DNA of 64,000 nt from Wolbachia endosymbiont of Ctenocephalides felis wCfeJ (GCF_012277315.1 NZ_CP051157.1:434001-498000); one strand, 5' to 3'; counted from the stretch's first letter, positions 33,880 through 43,609 are shown. Made by a program: numbers and translations. Notes: generated from the letters alone by a model not told the origin.

Positions 33880-35061
33880 CTAATACAAGTTGGGAGATTT
33901 TTCAGATAAATACTGCTCGAGAATCTTAATGCCTTTATCAATCTCTTTTTCAGTGATAATGAGCGGAGGCAAAATTCTTACAACGTTATCTGATGTTACT
34001 CCAACAGTAAGTAAACCACGATAACTTAACTCTTCCGCAAACTTTTGATTGTTCATTTTCACTTTTATTCCAAGCATCAACCCCTTTCCTCTTACTTCTT
34101 CTATCATTGAAAACCGACTTGCTAAGTCTTCTAATTTATTTTTTAAATACTTACCTCTAATTTCAACATTTTCTAAAAAGCCGTAGCTAAGCAATTCATC
34201 AAATACAGCATTGCCTACCGAAGTTGCAAGTGGATTACCCCCAAAAGTGGAACCATGCATGCCAACTGCCATATATTGGGCAGCTTTTTCAGTTGCAAGG
34301 CAGGCCCCCAGCGGAAAACCTCCTCCTATCCCTTTTGCAAGAGCACATATGTCAGGTTCCACTTCTATATGTTCGTATGCAAATAATTTTCCGGTTCTAC
34401 CAGCACCACATTGTATACAATCAAAAAATAGTAATATGTCGTTTTCATCACACAGCTTCCTTAGCTCTTTCATAAAGGCTTCGTCCATTACTTTGATACC
34501 GCCTTGCCCTTGTATTGGTTCTACTAACACAACACCTATATCATTAGAAATTGTCTTCTTTACACTCTCAATATTGGGCTCTATGTTATCGCACCAATCA
34601 ATGTAGGGATTCAGTAATTCAGAAAATTTCTGTCTATCGTTTGTAGCACAGGTTAAAAAGGTTCTCCCATGAAATGCACCATGAAATGTCAAAATTCTAT
34701 AGCGATTTTTATTACCTTTTCCGTTTTGATAGGTCCTAGCAATTTTAAGTCCACACTCTACTGCCTCTGATCCAGAATTTGTAAAAAATACAGTATTAGC
34801 AAAACTGTTGTTTATTAACTTCTCTGCAAAGTTATTGGCAGCAGATATATTATAGGTATTTGTTATATGCCATAACCTTTCTCCTTGTGATTTGAGAGCG
34901 CTTATTAATTGCAAATTAGCGTGACCTAAACTACTAACAGCTATGCCAGAATGAAAATCTATGTAGCACTTGTTGTCAGTATCGTACAAGTAAATACCTT
35001 TACCATAAGAAAAATTTATATTAATAGGAGAATAAACTGGCAAGATAGGAGAAATTGTCAT
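33880..35061 (-). CDS. argD: Acetylornithine/succinyl-DAP aminotransferase-like protein
   Basis: Class-III PLP aminotransferase, 393 residues. Signatures are [36 protein letters not shown] (near residue 99), FHGAFHGRT, and the PLP lysine in [17 protein letters not shown] (near residue 240). ArgD proteins in some bacteria also act as DapC in the lysine/meso-DAP pathway. No other arginine-biosynthesis gene is in the window, whereas dapA is, so a DapC role in peptidoglycan precursor supply is plausible. It is co-directional with rimM (1-base gap) and divergent from the kinase gene at 35126. Confidence 0.9.
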   Translation of the reverse strand: MTISPILPVYSPININFSYGKGIYLYDTDNKCYIDFHSGIAVSSLGHANLQLISALKSQGERLWHITNTYNISAANNFAEKLINNSFANTVFFTNSGSEAVECGLKIARTYQNGKGNKNRYRILTFHGAFHGRTFLTCATNDRQKFSELLNPYIDWCDNIEPNIESVKKTISNDIGVVLVEPIQGQGGIKVMDEAFMKELRKLCDENDILLFFDCIQCGAGRTGKLFAYEHIEVEPDICALAKGIGGGFPLGACLATEKAAQYMAVGMHGSTFGGNPLATSVGNAVFDELLSYGFLENVEIRGKYLKNKLEDLASRFSMIEEVRGKGLMLGIKVKMNNQKFAEELSYRGLLTVGVTSDNVVRILPPLIITEKEIDKGIKILEQYLSEKSPNLY

Positions 35062-35125
35062 AAAAATATGGTATGCTAAATTTTAATTAATAACATAAAA
35101 GCCATTATTTCACAATGAGAAGGAT

Positions 35126-36553
35126 ATGTATAAACTAGGTAAATTAATACTTCCTGCACTAAAAAAGAATAAATATGTAAAAGTTACTACATTTTTCTCA
35201 TCAATTTTTGTAGTTTTGTTTAGTGTAATATATTGTAATTACTCACTGAGGAATAATTTTCTTTCTTCTTACCGTGACTCAAGTATAGGCTTAAAAAGCA
35301 TACTGGAAAATAGTATAATAAAAAGGTACCATTACTTGCTAATAGAAAGGCATCACATTAAATACAAAAACTTTGATTATATAAACCAGCTGATAAGGCT
35401 GCGTGCTGAATTATTGCAATCAGTTAGCAAAGTAAGGAACTTAAGTTTAATACTATATGATCAAAATAGCAGAATAATCTTCAGCCACTTTAACACTCAA
35501 GATCATGATTATGAACAGCTACTTACAAACGAAGAAATTGATAAACTACTAAATAACCAAGAGATATTTGATACTATAGGAAACAAATCAATTTCCATTT
35601 TTCCTATGTTTCATGAAAGTGACACTAAGCCGTCATTTTTTTTAAAGATTATTCAAAACCATAACAATACCTATGTCATGGTATATAGTCTATTTTTAAC
35701 GTTCGTGGGCTTATTATTGGTAATCTTAATACTAATAATGCTTTATTTGCACTTTTCTAATACTCAAATACTAGCTAAGCAACATAAAACTAATATTGAG
35801 TTACAACAGATGAAAGAGGCATTAGAACAAGAAAATGCAAATAAGCTAAAATTTTTTGCAAGCGTTACACATGAGCTGCGTACACCTCTTAATGCCATCA
35901 TTGGATTCGCAGAGTTAATCAAAAATGAAACTTTAGGTTCAATGGATCACTCTCAATATAAGGAATATGCAGATGATATATATAATGCAGGAACACATTT
36001 ACTTGCTTTAATTAACGACGTGCTTGATTTTTCGAAAGCAGAAGCAAGCAGTCTAACAGTAGAAAAAGTGAAGTTTAACCTGAATAAAATAATAGATTCT
36101 TGCTTAAATATGCTATCGCCTAAATTAAAAGAAACAGGGATTAGTTTAAAGAAAGAGATGCCTGATAAACAATTGCTAGTTATTGCTGATCCCAAAAGAA
36201 TGAAGCAGGTCATAATAAATTTATTGTCAAATTCAATCAAATTTACCCCCAAAGATGGCCTAATAAGAATGGTGATTAAAGAGAATATAGAAAAAAACTT
36301 ATTGACTATTGAGTTCCATGACAATGGAATAGGAATAATGCAGCAAGACATATATAAAGTTATGTCTGTCTTTGGCCAAGCAGATTCAGGATACAGAAAC
36401 GAAGGTACGGGCATCGGGTTACCACTCAGCAAAAAACTAGTAGAGCTAATGGGTGGAACTTTTGATATTAAAAGTGAAGCGAACCTTGGCACTACAATAA
36501 CGTTAAACTTTTTCTATGAAGAGCAAACATGTGAAAACCTAATTGATTTTTAA
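35126..36553 (+). CDS. pleC: Membrane sensor histidine kinase (PleC-like)
   Basis: Two-component sensor, 475 residues. Two membrane helices (near residues 20-40 and 188-212) bracket a periplasmic sensor of about 145 residues. The H box FFASVTHELRTPLNAIIGFA has the phosphorylated His near residue 249. The flanking KEYADDIYNAGTHLLALIND is like PleC/DivJ kinases of Alphaproteobacteria. The ATPase domain has N (INLLSNSIKFTP), G1 (HDNGIGI), F, and G2 (GTGIGLPLSKKLVELMGG). No response regulator is adjacent. In Wolbachia the cognate partner would be PleD, encoded elsewhere (established knowledge). AGAAGG lies just before the start. Confidence 0.88.
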   Translation: MYKLGKLILPALKKNKYVKVTTFFSSIFVVLFSVIYCNYSLRNNFLSSYRDSSIGLKSILENSIIKRYHYLLIERHHIKYKNFDYINQLIRLRAELLQSVSKVRNLSLILYDQNSRIIFSHFNTQDHDYEQLLTNEEIDKLLNNQEIFDTIGNKSISIFPMFHESDTKPSFFLKIIQNHNNTYVMVYSLFLTFVGLLLVILILIMLYLHFSNTQILAKQHKTNIELQQMKEALEQENANKLKFFASVTHELRTPLNAIIGFAELIKNETLGSMDHSQYKEYADDIYNAGTHLLALINDVLDFSKAEASSLTVEKVKFNLNKIIDSCLNMLSPKLKETGISLKKEMPDKQLLVIADPKRMKQVIINLLSNSIKFTPKDGLIRMVIKENIEKNLLTIEFHDNGIGIMQQDIYKVMSVFGQADSGYRNEGTGIGLPLSKKLVELMGGTFDIKSEANLGTTITLNFFYEEQTCENLIDF

Positions 36554-36615
36554 CTAGAGTTCTTGAAAGCTCTGGCTATAATATACTACTACAAGTGTCA
36601 TTGACGGAGCAAGGT

Positions 36616-37083
36616 ATGGAATTAGCAGTAGGAAATAATGCACCTGATTTTAGCTTACCAACAGATTCTGGTGAAAATTTATCACTGAGTGATTTTTTTG
36701 ATAAGAAAAATGTAGTTCTTTATTTTTACCCTAAAGATGATACTCCAGGTTGTACGATGGAGGCAAAAGATTTTAGAGATAGAATAAATGACTTTTCTTC
36801 TCTTGATACAGCCATAATCGGTGTATCAAAAGATAGTATTAAATGCCATGCAAGCTTCAAAGCAAAATATTCCCTGCCGTTTTATTTAGTTTCTGATGAA
36901 AACGCTGAAGTGTTAGAAAAATATGGTGTTTGGGTAGAAAAGAGCATGTTTGGTAAAAAATATATGGGAATAGAACGTACTACCTTTCTAATAGATAAGA
37001 AAGGCAGAATAGCGCAGATCTGGAAAAATGTAAAAGTTAGCGGACATGCTGATGAGGTTTTAGAGGAAGTAAGAAGGATATAG
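36616..37083 (+). CDS. bcp: Peroxiredoxin Bcp/PrxQ (thioredoxin-dependent)
   Basis: Reduces peroxides. The product is 155 residues from ATG 36616, which has GGAG at 36606-36609 with a 6-base gap; a GTG at 36595 is a weaker start. The motif YFYPKDDTPGCTMEAKDFRD holds the peroxidatic Cys (near residue 44). Five residues later, where E. coli Bcp has its resolving Cys, this protein has lysine/asparagine-type residues, so it is probably a 1-Cys enzyme. The rest (GVSKDSIKCHASFKAKYSLP, RTTFLIDKKGRIAQIW) matches the family. Confidence 0.93.
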   Translation: MELAVGNNAPDFSLPTDSGENLSLSDFFDKKNVVLYFYPKDDTPGCTMEAKDFRDRINDFSSLDTAIIGVSKDSIKCHASFKAKYSLPFYLVSDENAEVLEKYGVWVEKSMFGKKYMGIERTTFLIDKKGRIAQIWKNVKVSGHADEVLEEVRRI

Positions 37084-37102
37084 GCAAATACTATTTAGAT
37101 GA

Positions 37103-38173
37103 ATGGTTACTCATTGCTACATAACAAAGTTGAGATTACACAACTTTCGTAACCATTCAAGTTTTGAACTAGACCTGAGTAACAATTCGGTTGTTATAAC
37201 TGGCAAAAATGGTGTTGGCAAAACTAATATACTTGAAGCAATCTCGTTGCTTGCTAAAAGCAATGGGATGAAAAAAGCAAAAGCCAGTGAGATGCAAAAT
37301 CAATTCAGTCATGAAGATTGGGCAGTGCATTACAAGTTTTTTAATGGAGTGGATTTTAATTCAGTTGGTATCGCAAGGAATTTTAATAAGAAATTGATAC
37401 AAATTGATGGGAAAACACAATCAAGTTATTCATCTCTTTATAGAATATCCAATGTAATATGGCTAATTCCACAAATGGATTATATTCTTCTTAATTCTCC
37501 AAGCGATAGATTAAAACTTTTGGACCGTATAGTTTCGCTATTTGAGGAAAATTACACTTATTGCTACATGAAATATAGGAAAGCTAAACACGAACGAAGT
37601 AAACTACTCAGGGAAAACGTTTTGGATGAGAATTGGTTATCTAGCCTTGAGAATGTTATGTCTGTTAACGCAGTCAGCATATTACGTATGCGACTATCTG
37701 TTTTAAAAACACTGCAAGATACAATTGATAACCACTCCACTAAGTTTTTTCCAAAAGCAAGTTTAAGATTCAGCAGTCAGCTAACTTCAAACGATACTGC
37801 AGAATATTTTCAAAGCCGTCTAAAGGAAAATAGAGAAAGAGATTCACTTACAAGCAGAGTAACCTTCTGTGTAAATAACGACAAATTTCAGGTATTTTGT
37901 CAAAGGAGAGACATACCAGTAAATCTGTGTTCTACTGGAGAACAAAAGTTATTATTGCTTTCTATTATTTTATCTAGCGTAAAGGCAAGATGCATTCATT
38001 ACAATAAAGCACCTCTTCTTTTGCTTGACGATATAATGTCTCATCTAGATAAGCATTACAGAAAGGTGTTAATAGAAGAGGTGTTAAGTATTCAATGTCA
38101 AACTTGGGTAACTGCTGTGGATCGCAATAATTTTGATAACTACATTAATTATTTTAAATTAATTGAATTATAG
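37103..38173 (+). CDS. recF: DNA replication and repair protein RecF
   Basis: SMC-like ATPase of 356 residues that helps load RecA at gaps with RecO and RecR. Motifs are LRLHNFRNHSSFELDL, Walker A ITGKNGVGKTNILEAISLL (near residue 31), the signature-like STGEQKLLLLSIILS (near 272), and Walker B PLLLLDDIMSHLD (near 295). Length is normal. It follows bcp after 20 bases in the same direction. Confidence 0.94.
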   Translation: MVTHCYITKLRLHNFRNHSSFELDLSNNSVVITGKNGVGKTNILEAISLLAKSNGMKKAKASEMQNQFSHEDWAVHYKFFNGVDFNSVGIARNFNKKLIQIDGKTQSSYSSLYRISNVIWLIPQMDYILLNSPSDRLKLLDRIVSLFEENYTYCYMKYRKAKHERSKLLRENVLDENWLSSLENVMSVNAVSILRMRLSVLKTLQDTIDNHSTKFFPKASLRFSSQLTSNDTAEYFQSRLKENRERDSLTSRVTFCVNNDKFQVFCQRRDIPVNLCSTGEQKLLLLSIILSSVKARCIHYNKAPLLLLDDIMSHLDKHYRKVLIEEVLSIQCQTWVTAVDRNNFDNYINYFKLIEL

Positions 38174-38226
38174 GCTCCTACGCAACAAACTTTTAGCAGC
38201 GCGTAACAAACACACTTGGCAACCTC

Positions 38227-40089
38227 TCACCTACGCTCAAACAATTTTTCTATATCACTTAGCTTCATTTCTATATAAGTCGGTCTTCCATGGTTGCATT
38301 GTCCAGAATACGGGGTTTCTTCCATTTGCCTAAGTAGCGTATTCATTTCCTCCAATTTCATTTTTCTGCCCGCTCTAATTGATCCATAACAGGCAATAGT
38401 GGCTAATATTTTATTTACTTTGTCTTCTATTGGGAGTGTATCTTCTATTTCTATCAATCTGTCGACCATACTCGTTAGCATCTCTTTCACATCTATTATA
38501 CCTAAAATCGCTGGAATTTCCCTCACCGTTACTTTGTTTTCTGATTTGATTTCAATATCAAAGCCCATTTCAAAAAGTTTATCTTTGTAAGTTTCAACCA
38601 TCTCTATTCCAGCTTGGTTTTTAATTTCAACTGTTTCAGGCAGCAGCAGTTTTTGTCTTTTTATACTTGATTTTTGTTTTAAGCACTCATAAACTAACCT
38701 CTCATGGGCTGCATGCTGATCGACTATAACCAATTTGCCTCTAGCCTCAGCAATGATATAAGTGTTGTAGACCTGACAGCGTGCAAACCCTAGAGGGTAG
38801 TTCCCTATCAAATCAACTTGCTCCAATACTTTCCTTTTTAGGGCCATAGTTTCTGCTTGTGGCAGGGGTTTTTGTATATCAGTATAATCAAATGGTTCTA
38901 ACTGTTCTGATAAGCTTTTTACCTTTACATTCGGGGCAGTAAATTCCTTCATTAGCTGATTTTCTAAACGGCTTGGCCTTTTTTCATAAAATTCTTCTTG
39001 AACGTTAGATTTGCTAAAGGGATCTGGATTCTTTTTCATCCTAACGCCATAATCAGTCTGGGTTTGAGCATCATGCGCTGGAGTGACACAAAGATGGATT
39101 GCATCTATTCTTGCTGACAACGTTTTAATTAGCCCTCTTCTCACTATTTCATATATTACCCTCTTATTCTGAAACCTTACATCTGATTTATTCGGATGTA
39201 CATTAACATCGACCTGATCATATGGTACCTCTAAATGCAGCACTGCAAAAGGATACCTATCGCTTGGAATCAAGTCGTGATATGCATACCGAATCGCACC
39301 AATCAGTAGATTATCTTTAATTGGCCTGCCATTCACAAACGTATAGATCATATCAGATTTACCTCGATTGACAGTTGGTTTGCAAATGTGTCCAATAAGT
39401 CTGATACCATTTTCCTCTTCATTAACCTCAAGAGAATCGTTTTGAAATTTCTTTTCTATTTCACATAGCCTATTAAATAATGAGGTTTGCTTGGTATATT
39501 TTAAGAGCTTTTTGTTACCCGACATTAGAGTAAATCCTATGTGATAGTTAATCATTGCTAGGTTATCTACAATATCAACAATGTTTTGAGTTTCTGCTCT
39601 TTCAGTTTTTAGAAACTTTAGTCTATTTGGAGTGGCAAAAAACAAATCACGTACTTCAATGTGTGTACCTTGTGATAAGGAATAAGGCATCAATTTCCCT
39701 ATTTTTTCTCCACCTTCATACCTTATAGACCACGCTTCGTTTACTCCTCTGGCTCTCGACGATAACTTTATCCTACTTACTGCTGCTATTGACGGTAAAG
39801 CTTCCCCTCTAAAGCCAAGATGCTTGATTTCTATTAATTGACTGTCGCTCAATTTTGAAGTAGCATGACGCATAAACGCAAGTTCTAAATCATTCTTTTC
39901 TATTCCACTTCCATCATCTTTCACAGCAATAAGATTACGCCCACCGCTTTCTATTTTGATCTCTATTTCTGAACTTCCAGCATCTATTGCATTTTCTACT
40001 AACTCCTTTACTGCACTTGCTGGTCTTTCTATCACCTCTCCTGCCGCTATTCGGTTTATGGTTTGTGCATCTAAAAGAATTATTGCCAT
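38227..40089 (-). CDS. mutL: DNA mismatch repair protein MutL (with palindrome-derived linker segment)
   Basis: Links MutS mismatch recognition to strand excision. It has 620 residues. The N-terminal GHKL ATPase shows [38 protein letters not shown] and GTHIEV. The C-terminal domain has [12 protein letters not shown], matching the DQHA-x2-E-x4-E endonuclease motif, so it is probably a nicking MutL; this fits the lack of MutH in this group. In the linker after the transducer domain, bases 39058-39089 match the CCAGCG/CGCTGG palindromic element and encode a [10 protein letters not shown] stretch. purE is 7 bases upstream. Confidence 0.95.
   Translation of the reverse strand: MAIILLDAQTINRIAAGEVIERPASAVKELVENAIDAGSSEIEIKIESGGRNLIAVKDDGSGIEKNDLELAFMRHATSKLSDSQLIEIKHLGFRGEALPSIAAVSRIKLSSRARGVNEAWSIRYEGGEKIGKLMPYSLSQGTHIEVRDLFFATPNRLKFLKTERAETQNIVDIVDNLAMINYHIGFTLMSGNKKLLKYTKQTSLFNRLCEIEKKFQNDSLEVNEEENGIRLIGHICKPTVNRGKSDMIYTFVNGRPIKDNLLIGAIRYAYHDLIPSDRYPFAVLHLEVPYDQVDVNVHPNKSDVRFQNKRVIYEIVRRGLIKTLSARIDAIHLCVTPAHDAQTQTDYGVRMKKNPDPFSKSNVQEEFYEKRPSRLENQLMKEFTAPNVKVKSLSEQLEPFDYTDIQKPLPQAETMALKRKVLEQVDLIGNYPLGFARCQVYNTYIIAEARGKLVIVDQHAAHERLVYECLKQKSSIKRQKLLLPETVEIKNQAGIEMVETYKDKLFEMGFDIEIKSENKVTVREIPAILGIIDVKEMLTSMVDRLIEIEDTLPIEDKVNKILATIACYGSIRAGRKMKLEEMNTLLRQMEETPYSGQCNHGRPTYIEMKLSDIEKLFERR
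39058..39089 (-). repeat. Palindromic element remnant inside mutL
   Basis: On the minus strand GTGTCACTCCAGCGCATGAT-GCTC-AAACCCAG aligns with the intergenic GTGTCATTCCAGCGCGTGAC-GCTG-GAATCCAG. It is read one frame away from the copies in birA and dapA. Confidence 0.6.
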
Positions 40090-40096
40090 AAGTTCA

Positions 40097-40597
40097 TCAT
40101 GATGTTGGTTTTTCTTTCACTGCTTCGGTCTGTTTGTCTCTCCATTTTTTTAACCTACCTGCAATTTCACTGTTAGAAATTGACAATATAGATGCAGCGG
40201 CAATAGCAGCATTGCATGCTCCACCTTCTCCTATAGACATTGTTGCTACAGGAACGCCTTTTGGCATCTGGACTATAGATAACAGGCTATCCAGCCCATT
40301 TAACTCTTTACTACGCACAGGAATGCCAATAACAGGTAAATAAGTAAGTGACGCTACCATACCAGGTAAATGAGCTGCTCCCCCTGCACCAGCTATAATA
40401 ATTTTAAAACCTTTTTCTTGTGCAGATTTAGCAAAATTGAATAGCCTGTCTGGCGTTCTATGTGCAGATATTATAAATATATCATGCGAAATCCCTAGTT
40501 CTTTTAACATATCAACAGCATGAGACATAGTGCTATAATCCGACTGACTTCCCATAATTACAGCAACATCTTTTTTCATTTCTACTACATTAAACAT
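40097..40597 (-). CDS. purE: N5-carboxyaminoimidazole ribonucleotide mutase
   Basis: Purine biosynthesis step converting N5-CAIR to CAIR. It has 166 residues (160 from the alternative ATG at 40579). Signatures are [48 protein letters not shown], and [20 protein letters not shown]. It sits 7 bases before mutL and probably shares its transcript. Wolbachia keep purine synthesis, so an active enzyme is expected. Confidence 0.95.
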   Translation of the reverse strand: MFNVVEMKKDVAVIMGSQSDYSTMSHAVDMLKELGISHDIFIISAHRTPDRLFNFAKSAQEKGFKIIIAGAGGAAHLPGMVASLTYLPVIGIPVRSKELNGLDSLLSIVQMPKGVPVATMSIGEGGACNAAIAAASILSISNSEIAGRLKKWRDKQTEAVKEKPTS

Positions 40598-40976
40598 AAT
40601 TTTATTTACTAACTAAATAATGTTTCAGTTAAAAAGCAACAAATATTTGAACTACATTATGAATATAGTGTATGGCATTCTCGTAAAATAGAAACTTCAA
40701 GTAAGCATCTGTATACAGAGACACAAACTTTTTTGCATAAAACAAAAAAGATTTCACTCAGAGTCTTGTAGTTATTGCTCGTTCTTGCTATGAATAATCT
40801 TTTTAGGTAAAATAACAGTTTAAGATAGATATAAATTTAATGAAGATATCAACAGGTGATAAATTCGAAGTCTTGTGTATTTACCATATAATTATTTAGC
40901 ACAAATTATATGATATTAATACTTTGAGATATTAAATTTATGTTGTAATGTGTTTTACAGAGCTATTGATAGGTGA
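40598..40976. other. Intergenic region without a recognisable gene
   Basis: 379 AT-rich bases between purE and the HTH gene. I see no open gene, tRNA or palindromic repeat, only short A/T inverted stretches near 40730-40750. It presumably holds the divergent promoters. Confidence 0.5.
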
Positions 40977-40982
40977 GTGTAT

Positions 40983-41294
40983 ATGGAAATAATATCGTTA
41001 AACAACAATTCATGCAGTTTAGAAGTAAAAAAGAAATTACTTAACATAATCAGTAAAGTCATAGAAAGAAACTCCTGGACTCAAGCTCATGCAGCTGAAA
41101 AGCTAGGTGTTGATCAACCGAAGATATCACAAATTAAGAATGGTAAAACAGATGGTTTCTCTTTAGAGCGATTGTTAGGCTTTCTCAAAAAATTTGGTTA
41201 TGAAATAACAATTACAATCACAGAAAGTCGGGCAGTAAAATCTGAAGTAGAAAATGCAAAACATGAAGCTGGGTCTCAACAGATACACAGTTGA
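40983..41294 (+). CDS. XRE-type helix-turn-helix protein (HigA/NadS-like)
   Basis: DNA-binding protein of 103 residues from ATG 40983, which has AGGTGAG just upstream; GTG 40977 is an alternative. The helix-turn-helix lies at about residues 30-75: WTQAHAAEKLGVDQPKISQI then KNGKTDGFSLERLLGFLKKF, the style of antitoxin-type XRE regulators with C-terminal YEITITI strand. No toxin gene (RelE/HigB-like) is adjacent on either side. It may be a stand-alone regulator. rpoZ follows after 48 bases, and the rpoZ promoter overlaps this gene's stop. Confidence 0.85.
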   Translation: MEIISLNNNSCSLEVKKKLLNIISKVIERNSWTQAHAAEKLGVDQPKISQIKNGKTDGFSLERLLGFLKKFGYEITITITESRAVKSEVENAKHEAGSQQIHS

Positions 41295-41319
41295 CATTTT
41301 GTTTTGTTTGGTATAGTAT
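41291..41319 (+). promoter_or_regulatory. Promoter for rpoZ
   Basis: TTGACA at 41291-41296 (overlapping the HTH gene stop), 17 bases, TAGTAT at 41314-41319. Confidence 0.5.
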
Positions 41320-41342
41320 AAAGTTTATTAAGGTAGTATTTT

Positions 41343-41774
41343 ATGGCTGAATCTGTTATAGAAAGATGTACAGAGCAAGTGAGTAACCGTTTTAAATTAG
41401 CTCTATTAGCAAGTCAGAGGACACATGACCTAAACATAGGAGCAAGCAGTCCAGTTCAAGCAGCTAAGTTTAAAGGTCACAAAAATACTATTATTTCTTT
41501 ATACGAAATAGCAGAAAAACAGGTGGATATTCATGAGTTGTTTAGTCTTCTGGTAGGTCGATGTAAAGAATATATGAAAGGAAGTATGAGTAATGTTTAT
41601 AGCGGTGGTACAAGTAAGCTAGAAAAACTACTAAACTTTTCTGATGGCCACTTTAACATAGATTCTGATGCGGACCAAGAAAGCACTGATACTCAGGACA
41701 GCGAAGTAGAAAGTGAAATAGATGATCAAGATAGTGAAGAAATAGATGATGAAGAAGTAAATGATGAAGAATAA
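41343..41774 (+). CDS. rpoZ: RNA polymerase omega subunit with acidic tail
   Basis: Small RNA polymerase subunit that helps assemble beta-prime. Residues 1-65 carry the omega core: MAESVIERCTEQVSNRFKLA (compare VEDCxxKVxNRFxL) then LLASQRTHDLNIGA and HKNTIISLYEIAEKQVD. The C-terminal part (residues about 105-143) is an almost purely acidic tail (DQDSEEIDDEEVNDEE). Total length 143 is longer than the usual 80-130 for the family. It has its own promoter and is followed by the mrp genes after 37 bases. Confidence 0.88.
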   Translation: MAESVIERCTEQVSNRFKLALLASQRTHDLNIGASSPVQAAKFKGHKNTIISLYEIAEKQVDIHELFSLLVGRCKEYMKGSMSNVYSGGTSKLEKLLNFSDGHFNIDSDADQESTDTQDSEVESEIDDQDSEEIDDEEVNDEE

Positions 41775-41811
41775 ATTAAGTAGAGAACTACTAAGGCTGC
41801 GTAATTCATAA

Positions 41812-42057
41812 ATGGTCCACGTTACTATCTGTGTACTGCTATTTTGCATAAGTGTAATGCTATATTGCATAGTGTCTAAGTCAAATAATGTTTACTACAA
41901 AGTGCTGGCGTTCAACAATTTTTCAACACAAGCAGTTTTGCTTATAGTAGCAATATCGATTATTTCAAACAATTTCTTTTCACTTGATATAGCGTTGCTG
42001 TACGCTAGCATTAGTTTTATATCGACCATAGCACTAATGAAATTAATGTCGCTTTGA
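41812..42057 (+). CDS. mrpF: Mrp-type cation/proton antiporter subunit F
   Basis: Small hydrophobic protein of 81 residues with three membrane helices. The FNNFSTQAVLLIVAISI segment and the final DIALLYASISFISTIALMKL are typical of MnhF/MrpF, part of the multisubunit Na+/H+ antiporter. It heads a tight run of same-strand genes: F, G, an A-C-terminal-like protein, B, C. Confidence 0.85.
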   Translation: MVHVTICVLLFCISVMLYCIVSKSNNVYYKVLAFNNFSTQAVLLIVAISIISNNFFSLDIALLYASISFISTIALMKLMSL

Positions 42058-42063
42058 TAATTT

Positions 42064-42351
42064 ATGATGGGATCTCTTTTCATATTCTTAGGTATCTGTT
42101 TAGTAATCGTTTCAACTGTGGGGGTAATTAGATTTCCCAGTTTTTACACTAAGTTGCACGCAACAGGCATTACAGACTCCAGCGGCGCAATATTATTGTT
42201 AATTGGCTTTGCTCTGCAAAATAATTTTTCAACTAATATTGTTAAAATTATATTATTGATTCTTATAATATGGATAGCTAACTCAACTAACAGTTATATT
42301 TTGGCTCGTACTTATTATAAAAGTAAGGAAAAGACTATTAAAGAGGATTAA
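42064..42351 (+). CDS. mrpG: Mrp-type cation/proton antiporter subunit G
   Basis: Ninety-five residues, three membrane helices. The conserved stretch GVIRFPSFYTKLHATGITDS (near residues 20-39) followed by GAILLLIGFALQ identifies MnhG/MrpG. It starts 6 bases after mrpF and ends 1 base before the next gene. Confidence 0.92.
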   Translation: MMGSLFIFLGICLVIVSTVGVIRFPSFYTKLHATGITDSSGAILLLIGFALQNNFSTNIVKIILLILIIWIANSTNSYILARTYYKSKEKTIKED

Positions 42352-42352
42352 G

Positions 42353-42874
42353 GTGTTAGGAATACTAAGTGAAGCATTACTTTTGCTGTTACTTGCGGTT
42401 ACAGTTTTTATAGTCCTTTCAAAACACTTAGTTGTGAGTGGTGTTCTAATGTGCGCATTTAGCTCACTTATCGCACTCGTATACTTAACCATGAACGCAC
42501 CTGATGTTGCAATCACTGAAGCTTCTGTTGGTGCAGGACTCAGTACAGTTTTTACATTTGCTGCACTCTCTCTGATCAAGAGCCATAAAGTAAATTTATC
42601 TCACAACTCTATAACACTTTTTTTTATGTTACTTTTAGCTATATGCTTATCATACTTTATGATTCAATTGCCGGATTTTGGCAGCCAAGATGCTCCAATT
42701 CACTTGCATGTTGCTCCTTACTACGTAGAAAATACTGAAAAAGTTGCTGGTATTCCTAATATAGTAACAGCTATTTTAGCAAGCTTTCGTGGTTATGATA
42801 CGTTTGGAGAAACCCTAGTAGTTTTTACTGCTGCGCTTTGTATAACATTGATATTGAAAAAAGAAAATGATTAA
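42353..42874 (+). CDS. DUF4040/MbhE-like protein (equivalent to MrpA C-terminus)
   Basis: A 173-residue membrane protein starting with GTG 42353. The first half (VLMCAFSSLIALVYLTMNAP then DVAITEASVGAGLSTVFTFA) is the DUF4040/MbhD domain found at the C-terminus of large MrpA. The second half (GIPNIVTAILASFRGYDTFG then ETLVVFTAALCITLIL) is the MbhE part. So this gene holds as a separate protein what is fused to the NuoL-like part of MrpA in Bacillus. It is often labelled subunit B. It overlaps mrpB by 8 bases. Confidence 0.85.
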   Translation: MLGILSEALLLLLLAVTVFIVLSKHLVVSGVLMCAFSSLIALVYLTMNAPDVAITEASVGAGLSTVFTFAALSLIKSHKVNLSHNSITLFFMLLLAICLSYFMIQLPDFGSQDAPIHLHVAPYYVENTEKVAGIPNIVTAILASFRGYDTFGETLVVFTAALCITLILKKEND

Positions 42875-43283
42875 AGACCCAGTATTAAATACAGTAACAT
42901 TTTTGATGGTACCCTTTATCATCCTATTTGCTTTATATATACAATTTCACGGTGACTACACTCCAGGCGGAGGTTTCCAAGCAGGAATCATTATCGCTTC
43001 TGGAATAATATTGTATTCAATGTTATTTGGCATCACTACAACTTTAAAAGCTATACCTTATTCTGTGATTAAATTTACTAATATGCTAGGTATCTTAATT
43101 TATGGGGGAACAGGTATTGCAACAGTTTTGCTTGGCAAAAGTTTTTTATCTTATGATATATTATCAGCTGACAACGTTGCTGGTCAAAAACTGGGTATTT
43201 TTTTGGTGGAACTGGGCGTAGCATTTACTGTCTGTTCTTCTATGCTAATCATATACATAAGTTTTGCTCTTAGAAAAAAATAA
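42867..43283 (+). CDS. mrpB: Mrp-type cation/proton antiporter subunit B
   Basis: MnhB/MrpB domain, 138 residues with four membrane helices. The signature HGDYTPGGGFQAGIIIASGI (near residues 28-47) is diagnostic. It overlaps the previous gene by 8 bases and mrpC by 1 base. Confidence 0.93.
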   Translation: MIKDPVLNTVTFLMVPFIILFALYIQFHGDYTPGGGFQAGIIIASGIILYSMLFGITTTLKAIPYSVIKFTNMLGILIYGGTGIATVLLGKSFLSYDILSADNVAGQKLGIFLVELGVAFTVCSSMLIIYISFALRKK

Positions 43284-43609
43284 TGACTTTATATAACTAT
43301 ACAATTATTATTACATTAATGATACTAGGTCTGTACACTATCATAAATGACAAAAATCTAGTAAAAAAAATGATAGGGATAAGTATTTTTCAAGCATCTA
43401 TTTTGTTGTTTTATATATCTTTAGGGTATGTAAGAGGCTCTTTGCCTCCTATACTAATGTCAAATTTTTACTTATATAGCAACCCCATATCGCATGTTTT
43501 AATGCTTACTGCCATAGTAGTTGGAATTGCAACATTTTCAGTTGGGTTGTCTATAGCAGTAAAAATAGAAGAAAAATATGGAACAATTGATCAAGACAAG
43601 TGTATGTGA
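43283..43609 (+). CDS. mrpC: Mrp-type cation/proton antiporter subunit C (NuoK-like)
   Basis: NuoK homologue of 108 residues with three membrane helices: MIGISIFQASILLFYISLGY in helix 2 and SHVLMLTAIVVGIATFSVGL in helix 3. The periplasmic loop (GSLPPILMSNF) fits MrpC. It is the last gene of the cluster and is followed by a hairpin terminator. No MrpD or NuoL-like MrpA is encoded next to it. Confidence 0.92.
   Translation: MTLYNYTIIITLMILGLYTIINDKNLVKKMIGISIFQASILLFYISLGYVRGSLPPILMSNFYLYSNPISHVLMLTAIVVGIATFSVGLSIAVKIEEKYGTIDQDKCM

Noticed and set aside
35953-36492. 179-codon minus-strand open frame across the histidine kinase gene
   Set aside because: Lies opposite the conserved kinase domain; no own ribosome site or family features.
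40983-41294. Toxin-antitoxin module around the HTH gene
   Set aside because: The HTH protein is antitoxin-like, but the neighbours are purE and rpoZ and no toxin-sized frame of a known type is present.
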